NCBI GenBank assembly: GCA_033239125.1
Contig: BSWB01000002.1
Span: 52,487,001-52,551,000 of the forward strand
Origin: Fagopyrum homotropicum
Taxonomy: Eukaryota > Streptophyta > Magnoliopsida > Caryophyllales > Polygonaceae
DNA: 64,000 nucleotides
Reading direction: 5' to 3'
Every line of letters starts with the position of its first letter. The first letter of the stretch is position 1. Both the position numbers and the translations under genes were made by a program. Shown in pieces: positions 44,474-58,820 of this stretch. Under the pieces are notes generated by a model. The model was given only the letters and a program-made list of their open reading frames with translations, was not told where the DNA came from and did no database searches.

Positions 44474-44527
<54 letters not shown>

Positions 44528-45707
44528 TTATACAAACTCGCACTCTCACCATACTATCTGTATATACATATATACTCTATATTGTATTTCTCTATATACC
44601 ATCATGCTCTTATACATGTGTATACGTATAAACTCAGCACCTTACTCCTCAACCATGCCTACCTCTCTCTCTCTCGATCATACCAGAATACTCATAGCCT
44701 TATACTTCTCTACATACCTACCCATTTCATACAAACATAGTGGAGTAAGGACGTTGGACTCACCTACAAACAGTCTGTAGTAGTTCCGTTTTTCTTCGAT
44801 TAACGAGGGAGCCAGGCGTCCTGGACTGGTTTGTACATGGGTTCGAAAGGACTCCGCACGCCTTGGCTAGTCGTTGCAGCGGTACTGGTTACACGGTTGG
44901 TTCAAAACAGCAGCCATGAATAGGAGTGTGGGTTAGTACATGAGAACCGAATCGAAGGGAAGAGTACGGAGGCGGACGACTCACCATTGTCGGACTGCAG
45001 ATCTTCGTTGTGGCGTCGGTCGGCGCTACTGTTCGGGTTGTTGTGTCACCGCTTGGCCGAAGAGAGCCGTCTGCGAGGCCCGTCGTCAGTTTCCGATTCG
45101 GCCTACAGTCGCCGGGGTCTCCTACAGTGGCTGGCGGTGTCTGGGTGGTCGACAGAGGCGACCGAGGGGCTTGGCGGCAGCTCCGGTGCTGGGCGCGAAG
45201 ACGAAGGTGTATCGTCTTTTGGGACGAGAGCTTACGGTAGCGTAGCACCAGTTTCGGAAGGGTGAGTAGTAGCAGTTTAGGATTAGGGTTAATTAGGGTT
45301 AGAGTTAATTAATTAGAGGAGAAATTAAGTAGATGTTGGGCTGCGCTGAAAGGTGATACGGCCCAAACATCCATCTGGTCTACACACGATGTCGTAGAAA
45401 ACTGGAACGAATTATAAAAATTCGTTCAGGATTTAATTGTGCGGAGTATTTTTCGGTTTATCAGATTTATCATTTTATGTGAATCCCGGTCACATAAATG
45501 TTAGAACTTAATTACTGTATCATTATATTTTGTTTTTAAGGGTACGGAATTATTTCCGTTACATTATGTATCATTTTATGTGAATCATGATCACATAAAA
45601 TGATAGAAATTAAGATTAGTTTGATTTCATTTTAAAGGATGGAAGTTGACAGATCGGATTTCGGTTAAATTCATTCTTAACCGGAGTTTAAATTTTTGGA
45701 TATTACA
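43107..45707 (-). repeat. Chromovirus LTR, 3' copy (2601 bp)
   Basis: On the minus strand it starts TGTAATATCC (45707) and ends GGGGTGTTACA (43107). It contains an AT microsatellite (44476-44526), GC-rich transcribed-strand sequence near 44940-45250 (source of several overlapping spurious frames) and two copies of the conserved inverted repeat. Confidence 0.93.
45468..45605 (-). promoter_or_regulatory. Two copies of the conserved inverted repeat
   Basis: A perfect 15-bp-arm copy (45569-45605, TATCATTTTATGTGA facing TCACATAAAATGATA) and a decayed copy (45468-45503), about 102 and 204 bases from the LTR start on the minus strand. The LTR at 50008-52704 carries the same pair. Confidence 0.8.
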
Positions 45708-45722
45708 CCAGTGACCTCTTAT
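45708..45722 (-). promoter_or_regulatory. Polypurine-tract region of chromovirus
   Basis: On the minus strand, AAGAGGTCACTGG precedes the LTR start directly. The second copy at 52705-52717 reads AAGAGGGCACTGG. Confidence 0.6.
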
Positions 45723-45915
45723 AATAAGTTTCGTCCCGAAACTTAAAATAATTCTTTTAATCACACGTTTCCTTTGGTATATTTTAGTTTTCTAAACATT
45801 TCCGTTTTCTACCATGCAACTACTCAAACATCACACAAAGACATGCATTACATAAAACGTAATCACCCAATCCAATATAAAAACATGAAAGGTCAAACCA
45901 CACAACATCCGAGTA

Positions 45916-46230
45916 CTAACTCGTCGATACAGGAGTAACCTCTAACCCCGAAAAGAACTCGGGGTAGTTACGTCTAACACTCTCCTCGGTCTCCCAAGTG
46001 GCCTCATCGGCTCCTCGTCTAGACCACTGAATCCTCAACATCGGTATCTCCTTGGACCGCAGATGTCTAGTACTGCGCTCCAAGGTACCTATTGGTACTC
46101 CAGAAAAGTGTGGTCGGGCTCAACTATCAGATTTTCATATCTAATGACGTGTGTCGGTTCCGGTAGGTATTCTCTCAACTGGTCATGTGGAACACTAGGG
46201 TACACCCTCGAGTAAGGGTAGGGTTGGTCG
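45916..46230 (-). pseudogene. End of chromovirus pol: integrase tail and chromodomain-like segment
   Basis: On the minus strand, one frame gives LREYLPEPTHVIRYENL, the pre-chromodomain region. After a frame change near 46088 comes LRSKEIPMLRIQWSRR, then EATWETEESVRRNYPEFF. The W-S-R-R, EATWE and YPE-F pattern is characteristic of plant chromoviral chromodomains, which may target histone marks. The stop is at 45916-45918. Upstream RT, RNase H and integrase catalytic motifs were not found. Confidence 0.82.
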
Positions 46231-49200
46231 ATAACTAACTTTCAAATCGGCTTTAAGATCTCAACGAGTTGCTTTACCAAACCCACTTCCAGCTCTTTTC
46301 ATGACTCTACCATGACTGATTATAAAAACTTTATTCCTTTTGCTGAATTCCCTTGCTTTTGATCTTTGGAAAAAATCCCGACTATAATTTCTAAAACAAA
46401 GATCTAACATATCTCAGTACTTTACTAAGTGTCTAATGTTATATGTTAGACCGCTCGCTTGGTCTTGTCTTTCTAATATGACTCAGTCGGATCGTCTCTC
46501 CGTTAATGAATTGTTATATGCCTTTGGTCAGGCTTTCTACTTGATATAACCCAAAAGCACACTCTATGCGGATATTTTTCATATCAATCTATGATTCCTT
46601 AACTGGAGGGCATAACGGACATAACATTGAGTTTCATGTTCTATGGGTTATGGGCCCACCATGCTTCCGCTGCTCTACTCTGATCAATTTATTGTCACCA
46701 ATAAATCATAATGGCGCCTTCCGTGAGTCATGATAATTTACCCAACTCTCTCACATGTAACTTCTCTTCTAATAACGACAAGATCCTCTTCCAACAGGCC
46801 TTCCGTCTACAAATGATTTACTATAGTAAAGGGAAGACTTGTACTCTAGTCTTGAGTACTGGTTGTCCAAAACCTCTAGATAAACCGTCCATATATATAT
46901 ATATATCAAAACTATGGTCCCTGACCCCCATACATTTTCACAATTAGTCTAGATAACCCTTCAGTAACTTAACTCCCTAGTCACGTCTCCTTAAAAGGAT
47001 TGGAACGTGTGTCTATAGAACCTCCCGGAATTTACTTATGTCTAATCAAAACTCAACTTATTACTCGTTAGGACTACTCAATGTGGTGATCCTTCAACAG
47101 TCCTTTTGACCCCCAACTTAGGAGTACATCACGTTGGCTTACAAGTCATTACTCTAACCTATTTACCATCTTGACATGTAGTTTTCTGTGTAGTTCTCAA
47201 TTCTGGAGGTGCGGTCACGCGCCTACTTCAAACACATCACAACAATAATACTAACTACAGGATGGTCTCTGATGCTTGCCTCGTCACCTATTCTACTAGG
47301 TGACTCGTCTTATAACAATTTTCTCCCCTGAATCGGTCTCAACTTTCAGTTGATCATTACTGCCCATTTCATGTTGGAACCTCAATTACGTTGTACTCTT
47401 GCATAGGTTCTACAAAGGCATCCTCACCTCAACACTTTATTCCAATTTAGCAAAGTCCGCCTTTTGATGCATGACTTTCCTTCTCACTGGTTAAGTTATC
47501 CTTTTGGTTTATACTTTATCCATCCTAGTGTTATCGGACCGATAGTATGACTTTTAATGACACCTATCGGTACCATTTGCATAAAAACCTCACTTGTATA
47601 TGATTTTCTCAAAAATCAAAGTTCTTAACTCGCATTTATTATGTTTTCCTTATGCTTGTGTCGCTTTACCTTCTGTAAATCTTTACCCCCAGTAAGATAG
47701 TTACCCCTTGGAGTTTTCTCGTACTCGCTTTACGAACCACATTGATTGGTCTAATTACTTTCATCAACTCATATATGATTAGTCAGGAATGGACTTCTAG
47801 TACACCCTTTGTATGCAATCTCACTACTACTCCTCCATCTACATATTATTGGTTATCAGGGTTAACTTAAATTTTCATTGGAGTACCACCATTTTACTTT
47901 AAATTCTTTCTCATGTCTGCTCCAACAAAGATGTAGGTTCCATTTACAATCACCTCAAATTTGATAAGACTTTTCACCGCGACATTAATTTATATTTTCT
48001 ATGTTTGTGCCGCCACTATAATTCCAATTATTATGTGTCACATCTTTAGTCATAGGGCTTCTTTTATAAATCTCGAAAATTGACCCCCAGTTTTTTTTTT
48101 TTTGAAAGTACACCATCAATCTCATTTGTGTGGTATACTACGTACGTACCCTCTGTCCGGACTGAGGTATCACTTGGTCAAAATCATCTGCTTCTACTTA
48201 CCCCTCTAGTCCTTCTTATATGAATCCATCCGTACTAACTGTGATTTGTAACATTTTCCTTAGTTAGTAGACAAGCAACTGCTCACAATAATTCTTTTTA
48301 TACCAATACTGATATAAGGGGTCATTTCAGACCGTCTATTCTCTTTAGAGTTACTGACTTGAACTTATTCAGTGTTACTAGCACTCGTATTGATTGACTT
48401 CACAGTTGCCGCACTTGGTCGGTTTAAGGATTCCTCCATATGTCGATAAAGTTCTTTTGTAACTCTGTGGTTATTCTTATTATCTGGCAACCAATCACCA
48501 CTAGTTAACCCGCACGTGTATAGTCCTAGTTGTTACCAAGTAGTCTATAGTTGACCATCTACAAGATCATAGGCTTACTTTTCTTATATCTCTTTGAAAT
48601 TTGATAAACCTGATGAAAATCTATCTTCTCCAGTTTCTCCGCTTGTACTTCTTTAACTCTTCTATAATCTACACTTCTCTTTCGCACTATAAGGGCGTTA
48701 TACTCTTTCCGAGTTTAGAATTATCATTCCTCTATCATTAACAGACTCGTCAATTCTCCCACGATGGCTCGTATATGCATCTTCGCGATTTCTTTTATCT
48801 CAGCCATCAGCTGCTCGTGGCTCCCCGGGTAAATCGTTGGTGTTGAAAATTTTAAGTCCACTTGTGAGAGGGATGTTATTGTGGGCCTTCGGATACGCCA
48901 AGATCCTTCTCACAAACTCTCCTTCTTTCATTGGTATTATAATGCTGCCTTTATAGTGATCCCTTTGACTATGCTTTAAGGATTCTATGATTTGGATACT
49001 TGTATCACGACCCTTGTTGTCACTCACTTGTCTTTTAGAAAGTCACTCCGCTTCCATGTTGGTGAAATCTACTTTTCACTTGTTGGCAACGCGTAAGCTT
49101 CCAATTTACAGCTCTTTAATTCTTCATATTTGGATGAACAATGTATTTCGGGTTGACTTCTATGCTTTTGACTGTCTCGGTTATCCATCTTGATTGTGGT

Positions 49201-50007
49201 GTCAAGTAGATTGTCGAGGTGATCATATTCTGTTATGTTTGTGGTATCAACTTTCACCTTCTGGTCCGCCAGTGAGCTTGAATTCTATATCTCTTGTCTG
49301 AGTCCTTACCACCTCTCTTTGACTTCTACACCTATGCTTGTTTCTGCCGCCATCTTCTTTGTTTGTAACGTTGCTTTCCACCACACTTGAAAGAACTTAT
49401 GGGTTGCCTCTCCTAATTTGTATAATTGCCGGTCAGCCAACGCTTTTCCGGAACTTCTCTCATGTATTTCCTTCATTTGACCCTGTTGAGTTGGTTATAT
49501 CTCCTTCTTGCTATTGTCGTTGGCGTTGTCTTTTGGTCTTCACTCTTCCGTCTCAACATTCCTCAACAAGTTCGAAGGAGTTGTCCGGACGTTCGCCTAC
49601 CCTAGTGCTCATAAGTTCACCATACTTACCCTTACGTTGAAACCTTTCAGATATACTTAGGTGTGTCAACGGAGTGAAGATCTCATTTAGTTATCTCCGT
49701 TAAGGGCATAATATAACTATAATTTCTACTAATCTTCTACATATACTTATCCATATCACATATCTTTATAATCACGCTAGTAAGTCAAAAGAGAGTAAAA
49801 CCTAAAGTCCATACTAAGCATACTGAGATCCGCGGTAGCAGTGGTGGTCAACCGTACTTTCTATCCCAACCAGACTATGCATGCATTTGAAAACCAAAAG
49901 TTCTTTTTAAAACTCAGATCCCTTTTCGGGTTCTGCTTAAATACTTATTCGGTCTTTCAGAAGATTTCAAGTGCCATTGCTGCCAACCTAGAGCTCTGAT
50001 ACCATGT
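46231..50007 (-). pseudogene. Degenerate internal region of chromovirus
   Basis: About 3.8 kb with no long frame. Near 49385-49420 (minus strand) the fragment SFKCGGK resembles half of a zinc knuckle, as expected near the end of gag. No catalytic RT or integrase motif is visible and the region is shorter than usual, so this is a deleted, probably non-autonomous or long-dead copy. An AT microsatellite of 16 bases is at 46891-46906. Confidence 0.6.
49987..50004 (-). promoter_or_regulatory. Primer binding site, initiator tRNA-Met
   Basis: On the minus strand TGGTATCAGAGCTCTAGG starts 3 bases after the LTR end. The first 12 bases are the standard complement to the 3' end of initiator tRNA-Met. 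This fixes 50008-52704 as the 5' LTR of the central unit. Confidence 0.93.
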
Positions 50008-52704
<2,697 letters not shown>

Positions 52705-53885
52705 CCAGTGCCCTCTTAAAAGAAGTTTCGTCCCGAAACTTAAAATAATTCTTTTAATCACACATTTCCTTTGGTATATTTTAGTTTTCTAAACATTTCC
52801 GTTTTCTACCATGCAACTACTCAAACATCACACAAAGACATGCATTACATAAAACGTAATCACCCAATCCAATATAAAAACATGAAAGGTCAAACCACAC
52901 AACATCCGAGTACTAACTCGTCGATACAGGAGTAACCTCTAACCCCGAAAAGAACTCGGGGTAGTTACGTCTAACACTCTCCTCGGTCTCCCAAGTGGCC
53001 TCATCGGCTCCTCGTCTAGACCACTGAATCCTCAACATCGGTATCTCCTTGGACCGCAGATGTCTAGTACTGCGCTCCAAGGTACCTATTGGTACTCCAC
53101 AAAAGTGTGGTCGGGCTCAACTATCAGATTTTCATATCTAATGACGTGTGTCGGTTCCGGTAGGTATTATCTCAACTGGTCATGTGGAACACTAGGGTAC
53201 ACCCTCGAGTACGGGTAGGGTTGGTCGATAACTAACTTTCAAATCGGCTTTAAGATCTCAACGAGTTGCTTTACCAAACCCACTTCCAGCTCTTTTCATG
53301 ACTCTACCATGACTGATTATAAAAACTTTATTCCTTCTGCTGAATTCCCTTGCTTTTGATCTTTGGAAAAAATCCCGACTATAATTTCTAAAACAAAGAT
53401 CTAACATATCTCAGTACTTTACTAAGTGTCTAATGTTATATGTAAGACCGCTCGCTTGGTCTTGTCTTTCTAATATGACTCAGTCGGATCGTCTCTCCGT
53501 TAATGAATTATTATATGCCTTTGGTCAGGCTTTCCACTTGATATAACCCAAAAGCACACTCTATGCGGATATTTTTCATATCAATCTATGATTCCTTAAC
53601 TGGAGGGCATAACGGACATAACATTGAGTTTCATGTTCTATGGGTTATGGGCCCACCATGCTTCCGCTGCTCTACTCTGATCAATTTATTGTCACCAATA
53701 AATCATAATGGCGCCTTTCGTGAGTCATGATAATTTACCCAACTCTCTCACATGTAACTTCTCTTCTAATAACGACAAGATCCTCTTCCAACATGCCTTC
53801 CGTCTACAAATGATTTACTATAGTAAAGGGAAGACTTGTACTCTAGTCTTGAGTACTGGTTGTCCAAAACCTCTAGATAAACCGT

Positions 53886-53955
<70 letters not shown>

Positions 53956-54242
53956 AAACTATGGTCCTTGACCCCATACATTTTCACAATTAGTCTAGAT
54001 AACCCTTCAGTAACTTAACTCCCTAGTCACGTCTCCTTAAAAGGATTGGAACGTGTGTCTATAGAACCTCCCGGAATTTACTTATGTCTAATCAAAACTC
54101 AACTTATTACTCGTTAGGACTACTCAATGTGGTGATCCTTCAACAGTCCTTTTGACCTCCAACTTAGGAGTACATCACGTTGGCTTACAAGTCATTACTC
54201 TAACCTATTTACCATCTTGACATGTAGTTTTCTGTGTAGTTT
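52705..54242 (-). pseudogene. Second, truncated copy of chromovirus internal 3' region
   Basis: Aligns with 45708-47196 throughout, including the chromodomain-like segment with its stop at 52913-52915. The AT microsatellite here (53888-53953) is 66 bases against 16 in the first copy. Similarity ends abruptly at about 54242. Confidence 0.9.
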
Positions 54243-55499
54243 TCATACTCTACTCAACCCCCCTTCTAGAGTATTTATATCCTTTATATTCACCTTACGG
54301 TTCTTCAGACAACAACTTTTTGAAAAAGAAAGTATGTTGTCGTCTTGTTAGATTGGTTGATACGAACCCGTCTAAGTCCACCCACGTTTACACTTTGACA
54401 AGAATAGTGTGATTGCGACGTGCTGTTTTGAAAGGTCTATACTTTGCCAAAAATATCAAGTTGATTCATCTAGTATCATATACTAAAATAGGCTATATAA
54501 TTTAATCACACGTCGACTGCATATACTTCGATAATTTTATTTTTTATATTTCAATTAGGATTATTACTAACACTACAATATATGGTAATTACATTTTATT
54601 ATTATTATTATTAGTTTTAAATTAAAATTACCATGCTAATATTATAGATGAATGCAACAATTGTATTCTTCTATTCTTGTTGTAAGTTTAATCATGTTAG
54701 TAGCATGGGAAACAATGTACGTGGCAACATCTCAAAGAACATACATATCTATGTACATGTCCAAAACTGGTAACAAATGTCTGATTTCATTCCTTATATC
54801 ATCGTCGATAGTATTTAGGGTATGTTTAGAATTGTTAAGAATTATTTCTAGAAACAAAATATTACCGAAATAATCAAAAAACATGTTTGTTTAGCGATTA
54901 AGATAGAAATATGTCTTTTAACACATAAGTAACTTAACCAATTCCATTTTATTTTCTTTTCCTTAACCATTTTTATTCGGTTTTCACTCCACTTCTCTAA
55001 CCAAATGGACACTCCATGTAAAAATATCTCTAAAATCTTGCAAAAGGAGAAACGAAAAGTACAAGAGTAAATGCCTGTGATTTTTTCCAATTTTAAATAT
55101 ACCCTTCCCGCCTTCCACAATAGTTTTGCGTGGAGTTGTCACGAGCTACACATTTTCACATGTACCAACCCTCTTGAAGGCAACCACCGTTCTTATCAAC
55201 TGGGCAAGTTTAGGAGAGAGGGGGAAAATGAACACAACAATTGGTAACATGGCTTGAGAGAGGGGGAAAATGAACACAACAATTGGTAACATGACAAAAA
55301 TATGATAATATACTTATCGTGTTGTCAATTCTCGTGTTCTTTTTTCCTCTCTCCTAACCTTACCCGCTGATTAGCTGAACACTTTTCGCCGGAGTTTTTC
55401 CATCCACCGGCTAGTACGGCGTCAATATATTCATCCAAATCATATTTTCTATCGCCGATCCCAAGTTATCATGTTTTAAATTTTCTTTGGAAACGAGGG
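54243..55499. other. AT-rich spacer with a short tandem duplication
   Basis: No gene recognised. At about 55210-55292 a 44-base unit (GAGAGAGGGGGAAAATGAAC...) is present twice in tandem. A C-run with TTCTAGAGTATTTATATCC follows the array break near 54260. Confidence 0.5.
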
Positions 55500-55842
55500 T
55501 TTGCTTATTAAAATTTGGATTGGGCTTTTGGGAATTGTATGCAAAAATTAGTTTTTGGAGGCCCTCTCTTAGAGTATAAGTTTTCACTTGAAGGACAATT
55601 TATGCTCCATATTGTCCCATTCTTGTAACGAGTGTTATGTCATTATGATCACGAATGACAAAATCAAATGCACGTTGACCATTCGAGTTTCTAGAAGGAT
55701 CAAAATTTATTTTGACATAGTTCAAGTTTGATCTCTTCCATTTAATGTTTTTTGTTTCCTGTTTCTGTTTTGGAGGTCTTGCATTACAGTTTGACGTTTT
55801 TAAAGTAGCTTCATCACAGTTGTTAATTTGTTTTTGGATCAA
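55500..55842 (-). pseudogene. RNase H fragment (RVT_3-like) from a non-LTR element
   Basis: On the minus strand, LNYVKINFDPSRNSNGQRAFDFVIRD fits the start of the RNase H-like domain at the end of plant L1-type elements (VKINxDxS, then GFVIRD). A stop after GQYGA is followed in frame by IVLQVKTYTLREGLQ, matching the usual AEAxALREGL helix. Only about 100 residues remain. No neighbouring RT is seen. Confidence 0.65.
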
Positions 55843-55979
55843 TTGATTTAAATTTCATGACATTTTTTATGTTAAAAATTATTTGATTTCTTGTAAACCA
55901 GATGGTACACTATATAACCACTATTTATCATAATTTTTTTGAGTCAGAGGCGGAGTTGAGGGGGTAGGGGAGGCGTTGT

Positions 55980-55987
55980 TGGCCGTT
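55980..55987. other. Target-site duplication (left) of hAT-type MITE
   Basis: TGGCCGTT, against AGGCCGTT at 56227-56234: seven of eight bases match. Confidence 0.7.
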
Positions 55988-56226
55988 TAGGGCTGAGCAG
56001 ATTGCGCAGTTAATCGGTTCGGTTTGCGGTTCACAAGATTTTATTTTTTGCGGTTCAAACCGCAAAAAAAAACCCCGCAAAACCGCAAGGAAACCGCAAA
56101 AAACCCGTAAAACCACAACCAAACCAAAGAAACCGCAACCGTGCGGTTCACGTTTTCTGGGATTATAGTTCGGTTCGGTTCGAATTGGTTTGTGGTTTTG
56201 CGGTTTTGAACCGATGCTCAACCCTA
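55988..56226. mobile_element. hAT-type MITE (239 bp)
   Basis: Starts TAGGGCTGAGCA and ends TGCTCAACCCTA, imperfect 12-base inverted termini with 8-base flanking duplications. The interior consists of CGGTTTGCGGTTC-type repeats on one side and complementary AAACCGCAA repeats on the other, giving strong self-pairing. The 107-codon minus frame over it is spurious. It has no transposase. Confidence 0.8.
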
Positions 56227-56234
56227 AGGCCGTT

Positions 56235-56940
56235 GATGTTTTGTCTTGCAATTAGGGAGGAAGAGAATACCGGAGTCAACAACGATTACAATCTAGATTC
56301 TGAAAGTGTAGTGAAGACAACGTAATAAGAAGATAGATTAATTCAACCTATTTAATATGAATGAGTTGGTTAGGTAGGTACTTTACGTATATTTGTGCAT
56401 AAAGTAGGTATCTTTTGTTTTATATTAACAAAGTAAGCACCATAATTTACGTAGAAAAAGATCAAATAGAAAATAATAAATGATATTACCATATAAGTGA
56501 ATTTTCTCTCTCCTATAATAAATAACTAATTATTCTAATTAGACAATAAAAAAATTATGTTGCTACGTCAAATAAGGAAAGAGATACTAACAACTCCTAA
56601 ATTATCTCCATAATTAATTACGGCCATTTAACAATATTCATCGTTTTACATTCTATTCTCCATTGCTCAGCGTAAAAGAACTCGGATCTTCAGTTCGAGA
56701 GCATCAATGAAGGGTTGTCGATGAAGATACGTCATACATAACTCAGCAAAATTATGTAGTAAATGTGTATTTCTTGTGGATCCGTTATGAATACATATTT
56801 TTTGTGCCTTTTTACATAATTGTTACAATTATGTAGTTAACGTGTATTCCTTGTGGATGACATACCTCGGAGTGTAGAATATGTATGCCAATGCATTTTA
56901 TGTAGCTGATATTTGTGTTTTATGTATTAACATTGTGTAA
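56235..56940. other. AT-rich spacer
   Basis: No gene recognised. The right end has TTGTGTAATTGAAATTGTGTA-like repeats shared with the duplicated segment that follows. Confidence 0.5.
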
Positions 56941-58820
56941 TTGAAATTGTGTACGGACATTGTGTAATTGAAATTATGTATTAAAATTGTGAATTAAATA
57001 TTGTGTATCATCAAAAGAATACACAAAGTTTGATTAGTCTAACTCGTCCAGAGTTCAAATCCTACCTTTTACACAATCTTTTACTTATTATAATTAAGAA
57101 GAGAAATAAGAATACACAAAGTTTGGTTAGTCTACAAGTTACAAAAGGTGCCTTTTTTCACCAATCTTCTCATTTAATATAAATCTAATTTTTGACAAGA
57201 ATTGACCTATTTAACAAATCATCTTCTTGTAATATATTTGACACAAAGATTAGTATAAATTTGTGTTAGTATATTAGACATACATTTGTTTGATTTGATG
57301 TAGATAATTTTTATTTTTATAGTTTCTATAAAATTTGGACAAATATATTTGTATTGCTAATTACCGTCAACTTTGTAGTATTATATTCAAGCATGTAGTA
57401 ATGGACTGTAATACATTTATCATCTCATATTTTATTCCTACTTATATTTTATATCCACATACAGGGAAAAACGTTTTAAATAATCTCACCCATTGAGAAA
57501 AGTTCTTTAACTCCACCACTTCATGTCGTCCTACATCAAAAAGAGCATGAAAACAAATCTATCATATAGGATCTACCAATCAAATTTAATCAAATAAAAA
57601 TTTAAATTTACAAATAAATTTTTTTTCTTAAAACCACAATTATTTTTAAAAAAATTACTTTAAGTAACGATTTTATGTTAAGTGGTTTCATATCCACTAA
57701 TTAAAATAAATGATAATGAAGAATATAATATAATATGTTATTTTTTGTTGTTGTATAAATATACTTGATTTTGTGAATTTTTGTTAGTTCGCATAAATTT
57801 TATCATAAGTAGTTCAGTGTCCATGCCAAACACGGGTTGTTTTACTTTACTGAGCAAAAAACGATAAAAAAATGTCAATACATCGGTGTTTTTTAAAACT
57901 TGGATATTTGTACACATTAATTATAAAATAAAAAATCCAATTCTAACTATTATAAATATTAACAATATTTGATTTCTGGATATGTAATAAAATAATATTT
58001 TATATCCTATGAATGATAATGGAACTGTAACACCCCAAATTCGCGGGACTCGGAGCGCTACGGGTTAGGTACTCACAATGAGTCCCGACCCTTAGCTTTC
58101 CAACAATTTCACTGGATCTTGCAACAAGACACAAATAAAAGTAAAACTGAAATAGATTTAATGCAACAATGCCATAAACCGAAAACAACCGAAAGACCCA
58201 CAGTCGAGTACTTACAACAACAAAGGACTTTCAAAAATGGCACAAAACCCAATCCCGTCCTATAATGTACGGGGACCCCGGCTGCCCACTCCAACCGGAT
58301 CACTCGGCAACATCCCTAACCCGCAGGGCATCTACAACGACGGTTTATTACCGTTAGCTAATATTCCAAATATTAAAATTACAATAAAGACACAAACACA
58401 CATACGGTAACATAAACACATAACATGCTCCTAGACAAGCCGGTTATTGTCTTTCATTTAAGTTATATCACTTACTAATTCACGTTATGTTGTGACACGA
58501 GAATCACCGTGATCTCGCCCCTGTCCCCTTTCACCAAACAAGTTTGGTCGAAATGCAAATCAACATCACCTGCTGAACTAGTTGTAGAGAACCTCCCAGT
58601 TTCCCCATTTTGAACTGGCTAAGTTGTCACCGTCCGATTATCATACACTTGGGCCAATTATAATACATAGTCCTCCTAGTCCAGTTTATTGTTATAACAA
58701 CAACTAAGCACACACCACCATCATGGTCAAACTAATACACGGAAGCCAACTAAGTAAGTCCATGAGACTCACCTGTCTCAAAGATAATCCCGATATAGCC
58801 TGTACTCAGCTTCCCGCGGA
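56941..58820. repeat. 1.88-kb direct duplication, copy 1
   Basis: Matches 61622-63500 almost base for base (lengths 1880 and 1879; a few percent difference by eye). It comprises AT-rich DNA (56941-58025) and the 3' end of a minus-strand LTR from 58026. It ends abruptly at a junction with Athila-type LTR sequence. Confidence 0.92.
58026..58820 (-). repeat. Truncated chromovirus-type LTR end
   Basis: Starts TGTAACACCCC on the plus strand, that is, the LTR 3' tip on the minus strand. It shares the GAGTCCCGACCC and TACGGGGACCCCGGCTG(A/C)CCAC blocks with the other LTRs. It is cut at about 58820 by the Athila-type fragment. Confidence 0.88.

Noticed and set aside
44889..45265. Four overlapping frames in a GC-rich stretch, repeated at 51886-52262
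   Set aside because: They overlap in several frames and both strands within an LTR; the second copy shows no frame-preserving pattern. It is the GC-rich transcribed LTR part.
56995..57110. Phrase resembling a tRNA T arm (GAGTTCAAATCCTACC)
   Set aside because: No matching acceptor or anticodon stem around it; the second copy of the duplication at 61733 does not improve the fold.
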